Positions 1 to 6,749 of a DNA stretch of 9,863 nt are shown here, one piece after another. The notes beneath the pieces are model-generated. The model was not told the origin of the DNA. It saw nothing but the letters and a program-made list of their open reading frames with translations, and made no database searches. This DNA comes from Planctomycetota bacterium (GTDB taxonomy: Bacteria; Planctomycetota; Planctomycetia; Pirellulales; Thermoguttaceae). The DNA is taken from assembly GCA_025356915.1 (NCBI GenBank), contig JANXQG010000459.1:1-9863 (forward strand), read 5' to 3'. A program made the position numbers and the translations under genes. Within the stretch, counting starts at the first letter, position 1. Each line of letters starts with the position of its first letter.

Positions 1-675
1 ACGGGCATCGGCATGTCGGAAGAACAAATGGGCCTATTGTTCCGACCATTTTCCCAGGTGGATGGCTCGGCGACCCGTCGATTTGGAGACACCGGCTTGG
101 GACTGGCGATCAGCAAGCGGATGGCTGAACTGCTTGGTGGCGACATTGTCGTTCGGAGCAGCCCTGGCCAAGGCAGCACGTTCAGTCTCAGTATTGGGAT
201 TGGCAAGCTGGATTCGGTACTCACCCACGAGCCGAGTAAAGCATTGACCGCTAGGGAGCGGGTAGGCAACGCACGGCAAAAGCTCAACTGCCGCATCCTT
301 CTCGCTGAGGATGGTCCCGACAATCAGCGATTGATTGCTTTCCTGCTCCGCAAGGCGGGAGCCGAAGTGGAGTTGGCAGAAAATGGGCAAATCGCCCTCG
401 CCCTCGCACTTGCCGCACAGCATGCAGGAAGTCCTTTCGACATTATTCTGATGGATATGCAGATGCCGGTCATGGACGGCTACCAAGCCACGCAGAAGCT
501 ACGAAGCGCTGGCTACAAGGAGCCGATCATTGCCTTGACTGCCCACGCCATGACCGAAGACCGCCAGGAGTGCCTTGACGCTGGCTGCGATGATTACATC
601 ACAAAGCCCATTGATCCGAAGAAGTTGGTTGGTTTAATCGAACCGTGGGTGGCGAGAGAACCAAGCCTAGTCTGA
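1..675 (+). CDS. Hybrid sensor histidine kinase, C-terminal part (ATPase end plus receiver domain); 5' end outside window
   Basis: The reading frame is open from base 1, so this is the 3' part of a longer gene; the ATG at 13 is internal. The first codons read TGIGM, the tail of the ATP-binding G1 box. GDTGLGLAISKR follows at about 85-120 and is the G2 box of an HATPase_c domain. After a linker of roughly 45 residues comes a receiver domain from about 290. Its acidic pair is Glu-Asp (307-312), the likely phospho-acceptor Asp is at 454-456 in LMDMQMPVMDG, a Thr/Ala switch region lies in ALTAHAM, and the conserved Lys is at 604-606 in ITKPID. This is the architecture of a hybrid kinase that phosphorylates its own receiver. 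The sensor region and the phospho-accepting His lie upstream, so the signal cannot be guessed. No Hpt or output domain follows the receiver. The gene converges on the large minus-strand gene that ends at 859. Confidence 0.93.
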   Translation, partial: TGIGMSEEQMGLLFRPFSQVDGSATRRFGDTGLGLAISKRMAELLGGDIVVRSSPGQGSTFSLSIGIGKLDSVLTHEPSKALTARERVGNARQKLNCRILLAEDGPDNQRLIAFLLRKAGAEVELAENGQIALALALAAQHAGSPFDIILMDMQMPVMDGYQATQKLRSAGYKEPIIALTAHAMTEDRQECLDAGCDDYITKPIDPKKLVGLIEPWVAREPSLV

Positions 676-734
676 TTCAAGCTCCGTCAGTATTAAGCAA
701 AGTATAACCGAAGGTCTCTTCATGGTTTCTCCTC

Positions 735-756
735 TGGATTCAAGGTTTGGAATCCA
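735..756. repeat. Inverted repeat in the convergent gap, 7-bp arms
   Basis: TGGATTC (735-741) and GAATCCA (750-756) are perfect inverted arms around an 8-nt loop. A third copy of the arm, TGGATT, lies at 766-771. There is no T-run on either side, so it is not a convincing intrinsic terminator, although it sits between two convergent genes. It is also just upstream of, and overlaps, the possible ATG at 756. I see no other signal in the gap 676-858. Confidence 0.35.
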
Positions 757-974
757 TGCCCTGTGTGGATTGGCTTATTCTCGGTGCGATTTTTCTGCTT
801 TTGGTCTTCGTTGCCCGGCCCTGGCCGCCGTGGATCTGGTCGCTCTCGGCAAGAAGACCTACGATGCCCACTCGCACAAGGAATCCACATACGCCGCCGA
901 GCCGTCGCGGAGCCAACTATCCAACTGGGCGGGATCTTTCAACTGCTGCCCCCGCTGCCGCGAGACGACGATGA
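756..974 (+). CDS. Possible small membrane protein (72 aa), weakly supported
   Basis: The frame starting at the ATG at 756 encodes 72 residues; an in-frame TTG at 747 would add three. Residues 4-28 are strongly hydrophobic (VDWLILGAIFLLLVFVA, then a Trp/Pro-rich stretch PWPPWIW) and look like one membrane segment. A basic, proline-rich tail rich in Arg follows, as expected for a single-pass protein with a cytoplasmic tail. AAGG at 742-745 lies 10 nt before the ATG and could serve as a weak ribosome binding site. Against it, the last 116 bases overlap the opposite-strand gene ending at 859, so the tail may be only an antisense shadow. The hydrophobic part falls almost wholly in otherwise empty sequence. 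I do not recognise the family. Confidence 0.25.
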   Translation: MPCVDWLILGAIFLLLVFVARPWPPWIWSLSARRPTMPTRTRNPHTPPSRRGANYPTGRDLSTAAPAAARRR

Positions 975-3900
975 ACTGGCAAACCACCTCACCCAAGCCA
1001 GTCATGTCGCTCCAGAGCTTTTCAAATTGCGCCACGGGATAAATGTCCTCCTGGGCGTGACCCCATCGCTTCTTCACATCCTTCAAGGTGATATAGGTCG
1101 GCAGCCGCATGCTCAGGCGGCGGACAGCACTGGTGACCTTTGGCTCGTCGTCGAGATCTTTACGGGATAGCCCGAAAACATCGAGCAATCGATCGATGGA
1201 AATCCACGTCGTTTGCGAGTTGTAATAGCTCAGCCGAAATTCGTCTTCCTCGCGGGGCAGCGCAAGACCTTCGACCAGGCGAACGCGGCCGTTCACTCGG
1301 GCCAAACCGCCACCGCGATCATCGATCTGCCGCGGAATAACCTCAAAGCTCAGGCAGGCCTCGTTACGGATGTGCCGCCCGAGCAGGCCTGGGTCGAGAT
1401 TGGCCCCCAGCGTGTCGATGTTGTGCAGAAGCAGGTACTTCAACTGCGGCTGTTGGTTCAGCAACTGAGCGAGCGTGCCGTTACGAAGCATGTTGGGCAC
1501 CTCAAACCAGTGGCCGGTCGGGTGCAGGCATTGCAGCGGCACGTTGTCGGTGTAGTCGCTGCCGCCACGGGCTGCTTCAGCCCAGCCAATGAGCGCGGCA
1601 TGCAGACTCTCACGAACCTTTTGGGCCTGCACATCGAGAATCTGCTGAGGCATTTCCTCCCAGGCAAATCGCAGGTCGCGAGGCATGGGGATCATCCGCA
1701 GGCCGACCGAGCGGCCCGGCGAGGTCAACAGCGGCCCAGGATACGCTTTGCCCTGCGGCGATTGTAGAAAGCGCTCGATCGGCTCGTGCGTGAGGTAGCT
1801 CGTGGATACGACGATGGGCACCTGGACGCCGAAATGGGCAGCGGTTTTGCGGCCCTTGGCTAGGTGGATCTCGATAAAATTGCGATACTTACCCTGGAAG
1901 CGGCAGAAAGGATGTAGGGCCTTGACCACTCCGGCCCCGCGGGTCCAGCGGCTGCCCGCTCCGCCGGCCAAGGCCAATACGGCGACCACGCCTCCGGCCA
2001 AGGCGGCCTCGCCCGCATCGCGATCGGCAGATTCCAATCCGTTGTTGCGCGCATCGAACGCTTGGTCGGCGGGCTGGAAGTCTACGCTACCGTCGTCGCA
2101 GGCCACGTCTTCGATGACCGTATTGGGCGGCAAGCGATTCTGGGCCAAGCCGATCCGTCCGGTTCGCAGATCGGAGCGAATCTGCTCGTGCAACTCGGAA
2201 TCGAAACCGTTGGATTCCAAGATCGACTTCAGGCTCCCATCGCCGCTGGTTTCTTCGCTGGGCTGCGGGAACAAAGCCCCCAGCAGCATCTCGGTGGAAC
2301 CGGTCAATCGCGGATGCGTGCGACATGCGGCGGCAAATCGCGTGATCTCATTACGTACCGCCGGGCTAAGTTGCCGCGTTTCTTGTCGCAACCAGTCGGG
2401 AGCACAAATCGCGTAGTAGGCAGCGGGCATGATCGCATCGCCACCCGCGCATAGCTCAGCGAGCGTGCCGCAGTCGTTGATGGCGAAATCATAGACCACC
2501 GGATCCATGGCGAACGGAAGCGCGCTCTGCAATTGCCGTTTTGTGGCAACCATCTCCCGCTGGAGAAAATCTTGGGCCTCGGTTTTTCGCGCCGGATCAA
2601 AAATAAACCCCATGCCGCCCCCCGAAATGCCGCCGAGCATGAGGAAGCCCCAGTAATCGCTACCGAACTTCTGGCGGACCAACTCGATGAGCGTTTCCGT
2701 GTAGTGGTTTGATGCCCAGGGAATGATCGTCTGGATGGGGCCAAAGAAGTTCTGCGTCGTCAGCCGGGCGATCTCGCGGACGTCGCCACCGGCCAGGGCT
2801 TTTTCAATAGCGAGCAACAGTTCGATGGCCTCCTGCCGAGCGGTCCACTCGGCCTCGCTGCGGAGCAGATATTTTTCGGTGACCATCTCCAGCACTGGGC
2901 CGACGTTCTGTGCCATGCCGCCGTGGACCAGCACGAAGCTGTCGCGGATCAACTGCCGGGTCCGCGGCGAAACTTCTTGCTCCGTATAGATATGATGATC
3001 GGGAAGCAATCGGCCAAGGCTGATCCCATATTCCGGATCGTCGGACTGGGCCGCGCGGCCTTCGATCATCTTCATGCCGGGCCAGATACCGCCGGAATCT
3101 TGCCAGCCGCCGCCCGATCCGCCCAGCCATTCGCCGAGGATTGCCCGGGCGGCGACAAGCTTTCGTTCCGGTTCGCTCAAGCTGCCCGAAAGCGATTGGA
3201 TCTGACCGGTCGCCCGCATGCAGACGGTGATAATGGCTGCCAGCAAGTTCGTCGAGACGGCCAGTCGGGAACCTTTGGGGATATCGTGTACCCTGCTCAC
3301 GATTTCAAGCCCCAGCCCCGGTCCCACCAGTTGGGCCAGCACATCGGCCAGCGTTTGACCGGAACCTTCCAGCCCGGAAGGAATGATGCCGGCGGCGATT
3401 ACTGCCGCCTTGAGTAGTCCGAGGTAGTCTTTGGCGAAATCGAAGACATCGGCCAGGGTAGTGACGTCGGCCTTGCACTTCAGGTCGATACTCGTCAGGC
3501 GGAGTACCGGTTGGTCGATGACGCGGAGCCAAGCCTCGATTGGCGGCTGCGGTTGGGCGTCGCGGCCGCGGACACCCAGGTCGATCGAGACATTCAATAC
3601 GCGTGCCCCCTGGGGAAAATCCATGCCGAGGAAGAAGATGTCGCTCCAGCCACCATGCGACAGGTCCATGCGAACTGCCGTCCGCTCGACAAGAATCGGG
3701 AAGGGCCGCTCGGGTGCTGCGCGGTGTTTCAATGCCTGACGGATCTCTAGCGGATGGTCGGCCGGGTGGCCCATGCGAAACATCCACTGATTGCCGCGGA
3801 CCGAACGGACGCTGCGGCGGACCTGATCGGCCAAGGTTTGGAAGCCCAATGCCTGGTAAGCGGCGGCCAGGGCACTGGCGATGGCGTCGCTGAGGCCGAA

Positions 3901-4218
3901 ATGTTCCTCGACTGCGCGGAATTCATCGACCGCTTCTTCAAAACGTCGGCCCAACAGACGGCAATAACCTTCAAACGGCACCAGACCCTTGGCTCTCGGC
4001 GGCAGCTTGGCCGGCAAGTGATAGCGATAAATTGCCGCCAGAAAGAACGTGGCACGCACCCGCTCGTAAAGGTTCTCACTCTGGCGACGGAAGGCATCGA
4101 GCGAACGGGCTGCTTCGCACAATGCAGCCACGTCGGCCGTACGGCAGAAACCATCTAGCGACCGGTTGCGTACCGTCGGGTCGCTAGTCGTAATCATGGC
4201 GATCAGATCATGTGGCAT
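859..4218 (-). CDS. Bifunctional GHMP sugar kinase / UTP-type sugar-1-phosphate uridylyltransferase (1119 aa)
   Basis: This is one intact frame with two enzyme halves. Residues 1-170 are helical and unassigned. The kinase half resembles L-fucokinase-type GHMP kinases: RMDLSHGGWSD at 183-193, IPKGSRLAVSTN at 313-324 in the place of the phosphate-binding motif 2, GGGWQD at 369-374, and a glycine-rich motif 3 (GGISGGGMGFIF) at 529-540. A linker follows, then a UDP-sugar pyrophosphorylase-like half: LALAGGAGSRW at 748-758 with Lys766 (nucleotide-binding loop), HPTGHW at 899-904, and LLHNIDTLGANL at 930-941 with Asp935 as probable metal ligand. By family logic the protein would phosphorylate a sugar at C1 and then make a UDP-sugar, probably in the cytoplasm for salvage or glycan synthesis; the sugar is unknown. 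Domain order is opposite to the fucokinase/GDP-fucose pyrophosphorylase Fkp. Motif 2 departs from the usual GSGxGTSS form. There is no clear Shine-Dalgarno before ATG 4218; an in-frame ATG at 4197 is an alternative start. Confidence 0.85.
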   Translation of the reverse strand: MPHDLIAMITTSDPTVRNRSLDGFCRTADVAALCEAARSLDAFRRQSENLYERVRATFFLAAIYRYHLPAKLPPRAKGLVPFEGYCRLLGRRFEEAVDEFRAVEEHFGLSDAIASALAAAYQALGFQTLADQVRRSVRSVRGNQWMFRMGHPADHPLEIRQALKHRAAPERPFPILVERTAVRMDLSHGGWSDIFFLGMDFPQGARVLNVSIDLGVRGRDAQPQPPIEAWLRVIDQPVLRLTSIDLKCKADVTTLADVFDFAKDYLGLLKAAVIAAGIIPSGLEGSGQTLADVLAQLVGPGLGLEIVSRVHDIPKGSRLAVSTNLLAAIITVCMRATGQIQSLSGSLSEPERKLVAARAILGEWLGGSGGGWQDSGGIWPGMKMIEGRAAQSDDPEYGISLGRLLPDHHIYTEQEVSPRTRQLIRDSFVLVHGGMAQNVGPVLEMVTEKYLLRSEAEWTARQEAIELLLAIEKALAGGDVREIARLTTQNFFGPIQTIIPWASNHYTETLIELVRQKFGSDYWGFLMLGGISGGGMGFIFDPARKTEAQDFLQREMVATKRQLQSALPFAMDPVVYDFAINDCGTLAELCAGGDAIMPAAYYAICAPDWLRQETRQLSPAVRNEITRFAAACRTHPRLTGSTEMLLGALFPQPSEETSGDGSLKSILESNGFDSELHEQIRSDLRTGRIGLAQNRLPPNTVIEDVACDDGSVDFQPADQAFDARNNGLESADRDAGEAALAGGVVAVLALAGGAGSRWTRGAGVVKALHPFCRFQGKYRNFIEIHLAKGRKTAAHFGVQVPIVVSTSYLTHEPIERFLQSPQGKAYPGPLLTSPGRSVGLRMIPMPRDLRFAWEEMPQQILDVQAQKVRESLHAALIGWAEAARGGSDYTDNVPLQCLHPTGHWFEVPNMLRNGTLAQLLNQQPQLKYLLLHNIDTLGANLDPGLLGRHIRNEACLSFEVIPRQIDDRGGGLARVNGRVRLVEGLALPREEDEFRLSYYNSQTTWISIDRLLDVFGLSRKDLDDEPKVTSAVRRLSMRLPTYITLKDVKKRWGHAQEDIYPVAQFEKLWSDMTGLGEVVCQFIVVSRQRGQQLKDPAQLDSWLRDGSAAYVDSLCEWAS

Positions 4219-4232
4219 GTGATGGAGGGGTT

Positions 4233-4254
4233 CGTAGCATAGGCGTCTCGCCTG
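4233..4254 (+). repeat. Short palindromic repeat, copy 1 (REP-like)
   Basis: The core AGGCGTCTCGCCT (4241-4253) is a hairpin with 5-bp arms (AGGCG/CGCCT) and a 3-nt loop. With its left flank, the 22 bases match 18 of 22 bases of a minus-strand copy at 8591-8612. It lies in the 127-bp gap upstream of the kinase/pyrophosphorylase gene. It could be a dispersed intergenic palindrome or part of that gene's leader. Confidence 0.5.
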
Positions 4255-4317
4255 GGTAGGGTAAACATAAGGATCGGCGAATCAATAAGTGTCACAAGAA
4301 AAGTAGCAGGGTGATTA

Positions 4318-4344
4318 TAAACGAAAATGGACCCAGGAGGATCC
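4318..4344 (-). terminator. Intrinsic terminator after the metallopeptidase gene
   Basis: Read on the minus strand, GGATCC (4344-4339), loop TCCT and GGGTCC (4334-4329) form a 6-bp stem with one G-U wobble. The T-rich tail ATTTTCGTTTA follows. The wobble becomes a C-A mismatch on the plus strand, so the structure favours minus-strand RNA. It begins one base after the stop codon of the metallopeptidase gene, which makes that gene the likely last cistron of the operon. Confidence 0.6.
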
Positions 4345-4345
4345 C

Positions 4346-4945
4346 TCACTCCGTCGGCAGCAGTTTCGGTGAGGCGATCCGCCGGCCGTATATCCTGCCA
4401 TGCAATGCCTGCAAACGGAGAAAGTCCAGGTGCAGGAACCCGTAAAGCGACTGATCTGGTTTGCGGGTAAGCCAGCACTGGGCCAAATGCTCGGCTTGGG
4501 AGTCAAACTGAGAATGTGAATGACTATGGGCATAGCACCGCCCGGAGAATCGCCGCAGGTCGCCGTCAAAATGCGGGCTGATATGCAAAAGCTCGTGGGC
4601 GATGGTCGTGAGTTTCTCGCGAAAACAAAGGTCGAGGAACCGCGGCAGGTAGAAGTTCAGCACGTAGAGCATCTCGCGGCCGTCGACTTTGACCCGCTGG
4701 ATTGTCCACTTCCGCCCGCGGCGAATCAAATGCGTCTGGCCAGCGGGGAGCTGCAACGGAGTCAAGGAGGCATAAAGCCCGCAGGACATCCGCTTGCGGG
4801 TTTGGCGGAAACTGACGGCCACCCGCGACATATCGATGTGGTGAAACTCGTCCAACTGCGCGGCCATATCCGCGCAAACTCGACCGATATGATGCGTAAA
4901 ATCGAAACCACACGGAGGTCGGCCATGAGATGGGACCTGCGTCAT
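4346..4945 (-). CDS. Putative HExxH zinc metallopeptidase, last gene of the ribosomal operon
   Basis: The protein has 199 residues if it starts at the ATG at 4945. An in-frame TTG at 4957 would add four; neither has a clear Shine-Dalgarno. The core is TTIAHELLHISPHFDGDLRRF. It holds an HExxH zinc site (His117, Glu118, His121 counted from the ATG) followed by HFDGD, a pattern I associate with small putative phage/archaeal-type metallopeptidases; that family assignment is from memory. A His/Ser-rich stretch (CYAHSHSHSQFD) follows about 15 residues later and may give further metal ligands. There is no signal peptide or membrane segment, so it should be cytoplasmic. The start is 27 bp after the rplQ stop, on the same strand, and a terminator follows at once, so co-transcription with the ribosomal genes is likely. 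Substrate unknown. The N-terminal third is basic and has no motif I know. Confidence 0.75.
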   Translation of the reverse strand: MTQVPSHGRPPCGFDFTHHIGRVCADMAAQLDEFHHIDMSRVAVSFRQTRKRMSCGLYASLTPLQLPAGQTHLIRRGRKWTIQRVKVDGREMLYVLNFYLPRFLDLCFREKLTTIAHELLHISPHFDGDLRRFSGRCYAHSHSHSQFDSQAEHLAQCWLTRKPDQSLYGFLHLDFLRLQALHGRIYGRRIASPKLLPTE

Positions 4946-4972
4946 GTCGGAACCCAAGGAGAAATGGTTGGC

Positions 4973-5596
4973 TTACTCTGCCGAGGTGTTCTCCGGAGCC
5001 GGTGCTTCGGGGGCTGGGCTGACCGCGGGCAGATCACTCTCGAAGACGGGCTTCGCCGCCTTGCGTCGCTTGCGATCGTGGGTACCGACAAACTCCAAAA
5101 TGGCGCGCACGCCAGCATCACCCAGCCGCGGCTTGGCTAAACGCAGGACGCGAGTGTAACCGCCTGGCCGATCCGTGAAGCGGGGTGCGATGTCACTAAA
5201 AAGAATCCTCACGGCCTGCTTGTTGCCCAGCAGTTGTAAGGTCCTTCGCCGAGCCGCGACCACTGGGGCGATCATCTTATTCCACTCAACCCAACCAGGC
5301 CCCTGTCGCCACTTTTTCCATTCCTCGCTGTTCCGCACGCCCGTGGACTCCAGCCGAGCAGCGGCTTCGAGCTTCGGCAAGGCGCGAATCGCGATCGTCA
5401 CGACCCGCTCAACCAGCGGACGTACTTCCTTGGCCTTCTGGATCGTGGTAACGATGCGGCCCTTGACCTTGGGCTTGTTAACTTCGTCCTCGGCATCGCG
5501 CTCCGTGAGGATCAGCGCTGTGGCCAAACTCCTCAATAATGCGCGTTGGTGGCTCGGATTGCGGCCAAGCTTGCGGCCTTTACGTCGGTGTCGCAT
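4973..5596 (-). CDS. rplQ: 50S ribosomal protein L17, enlarged form (207 aa)
   Basis: L17 is a large-subunit protein near the exit-tunnel rim. The N-terminus MRHRRKGRKLGRNPSHQRAL and the C-terminal core FSDIAPRFTDRPGGYTRVLRL (about 133-153) match L17 clearly. The usual length is about 115-130 residues, so this form is much longer. Judged against E. coli L17, the extra residues fall in three places: a short acidic/basic insert near 34-46; a longer insert at about 70-108 with a Trp-rich patch (EEWKKWRQGPGWVEW, 91-105); and a basic stretch at 174-181 followed by a Pro/Ala/Glu-rich tail to 207. The start is the ATG at 5596. It lies 123 bp after rpoA with two stem-loops between them, so its expression may be partly uncoupled from rpoA. 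Confidence 0.95.
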   Translation of the reverse strand: MRHRRKGRKLGRNPSHQRALLRSLATALILTERDAEDEVNKPKVKGRIVTTIQKAKEVRPLVERVVTIAIRALPKLEAAARLESTGVRNSEEWKKWRQGPGWVEWNKMIAPVVAARRRTLQLLGNKQAVRILFSDIAPRFTDRPGGYTRVLRLAKPRLGDAGVRAILEFVGTHDRKRRKAAKPVFESDLPAVSPAPEAPAPENTSAE

Positions 5597-5625
5597 GATC
5601 GTATCTTCTCAAAGAACCCAGCAAT

Positions 5626-5649
5626 CCGGCCTGGGGCCAGCCCAGCCAG
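5626..5649 (-). other. Stem-loop in the rpoA-rplQ gap, leader side of rplQ
   Basis: In minus-strand RNA, CUGGC-UGGG pairs with CCCA-G-GCCGG around the loop CUGGC. This gives nine base pairs with one bulged G and one G-U wobble. It ends 29 nt before the rplQ start and has no U-run, so it reads as a leader or spacer structure, not a terminator. Confidence 0.4.
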
Positions 5650-5686
5650 CAAGGTTCAAACTAGGTATTGCGGTTGTCTAATAAAT

Positions 5687-5713
5687 TTCCCTCTTCCCTG
5701 GCGGAAGAGGGAA
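5687..5713 (-). terminator. Perfect 11-bp stem-loop just after rpoA (attenuating terminator or REP-like element)
   Basis: TTCCCTCTTCC (5687-5697) and GGAAGAGGGAA (5703-5713) are perfect inverted arms around a 5-nt loop. The structure begins 6 nt after the rpoA stop. On the minus strand it is followed by ATTTATTAG, a weak T-rich tract, so full termination is doubtful. Partial termination, protection of the rpoA 3' end, or a dispersed palindrome are all possible. Confidence 0.55.
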
Positions 5714-5719
5714 CCAATG

Positions 5720-6718
5720 TCAGATCGTTTCCACGGCAGCCGGCGGGAGCCGCATGCCAAGACGAAGGCCGATGTCGGCTAGCTTCTCGCGAACCTCTAG
5801 CATGGTCGTCTCACCGAAGTTCCGCACTTCCATCAACTGGCTTTCCGTATGCGTAACGAGATCGCGAACGGTCGTAATGCTCTCCGTCATCAGGCAGTTG
5901 GCCGCCCGGACGGAAAGATTCAACTCGGATAGGCTCATGCCCAACTTCATCTCGGTAGCGGGATCGAGGCCGCTGCTACCGACAGCCCGGGCCTCGGCAT
6001 GCACCATGGGACCGAGTTCCTGGTACTGGATGAACGGATTGAGGTGTTTACGGAGAATTTTGGCCGACTCAACCAGAGCCAGTTCCGCATTCACCGAACC
6101 ATTGGTCCAGATCTCGATCGTGAGGCGGTCGTAGTTTGTCTTCTGGCCGACGCGGGTTTCGTCGACTTCGTAGCGAACTCGTGTCACCGGGCTAAAGGCG
6201 GCGTCAAGCGGGATGATGCCAATTTCCTGAGCCTGCGGGGTGTGCTCCGTGGCGGGCACATAGCCGCGGCCGTTCTCGATCACCATCTCCAGCAGAAACG
6301 GCACGTCCTCGGTCAAGGTGGCGATCACGTGGTCGCGGTTGATGACCTCGACCTGATCGTCGGTTTTGACGTCGGCACCCGTGACGGGGCCGCGGGTGTT
6401 CTTCTCGATACGCACGACACGGGTCTGCTCGCTGTGATTTTTGACCACCAGCGACTTCACATTGAGCACGATGTCGGTCACGTCGTCCAGCACGCCGGAA
6501 AGCGTGGTGAACTCGTGCTGGGCACCGTGCAGCTTGATCTGGGTCACCGCACTCCCTTCCAGACTGGAAAGGAGAACGCGACGCAAGCTGTTGCCAACGG
6601 TCACACCGAACCCGCGCTCGAACGGTTCGATCGTGAACTTACCGTAGGTACTCGACAAAGTCGAGCGGTCCGTGCTAACTTGACTGGGTAACTCGAGTCC
6701 GCGCCAACGAATACGCAT
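5720..6718 (-). CDS. rpoA: DNA-directed RNA polymerase subunit alpha
   Basis: The protein has 332 residues, the full usual length. Alpha dimerises to seed core polymerase assembly, and its C-terminal domain touches upstream promoter DNA and activators. The N-terminal domain shows FERGFGVTVGNSLRRVLLSSL (about 33-53), the conserved dimerisation and beta-contact region. A linker near 245-260 leads to the C-terminal domain, in which LSVRAANCL at about 268-276 places Arg271 at the position of E. coli Arg265, the main DNA-contact residue. NFGETTMLEVREKL (about 300-313) and LGMRL follow. The start is the ATG at 6718, with AGAGG at 6727-6731 eight bases upstream. It lies 31 bp after rpsD in the same operon. 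A strong stem-loop follows immediately. I see no truncation. Confidence 0.98.
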   Translation of the reverse strand: MRIRWRGLELPSQVSTDRSTLSSTYGKFTIEPFERGFGVTVGNSLRRVLLSSLEGSAVTQIKLHGAQHEFTTLSGVLDDVTDIVLNVKSLVVKNHSEQTRVVRIEKNTRGPVTGADVKTDDQVEVINRDHVIATLTEDVPFLLEMVIENGRGYVPATEHTPQAQEIGIIPLDAAFSPVTRVRYEVDETRVGQKTNYDRLTIEIWTNGSVNAELALVESAKILRKHLNPFIQYQELGPMVHAEARAVGSSGLDPATEMKLGMSLSELNLSVRAANCLMTESITTVRDLVTHTESQLMEVRNFGETTMLEVREKLADIGLRLGMRLPPAAVETI

Positions 6719-6749
6719 GGGAAATGCCTCTAAAAACCAATTCTCTATG

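Noticed and set aside
735..756. Inverted repeat read as a bidirectional terminator for the convergent genes
   Set aside because: No T-run follows on either strand, so it is kept only as an inverted repeat.
722..1042. Alternative 106-codon plus-strand frame in the convergent gap
   Set aside because: Cys-rich without hydrophobic or domain pattern, no ribosome binding site, and most of it overlaps the opposite-strand gene.
1213..1767. Long plus-strand open frame (184 codons) opposite the large fusion gene
   Set aside because: Antisense shadow of the intact pyrophosphorylase half, with no recognisable motif. The same holds for other plus-strand frames in 1140-4158.
4314..4319. Perfect TATAAT on the minus strand, a possible -10 box for the kinase/pyrophosphorylase gene
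   Set aside because: No acceptable -35 hexamer lies 16-18 bp upstream, and the bases overlap the T-rich tail of the terminator at 4318-4344.
5999..6691. Long plus-strand open frame (230 codons) opposite rpoA
   Set aside because: It is the antisense shadow of an unmistakable rpoA; the translation is His/Asp/Gly-rich without a domain or ribosome binding site.
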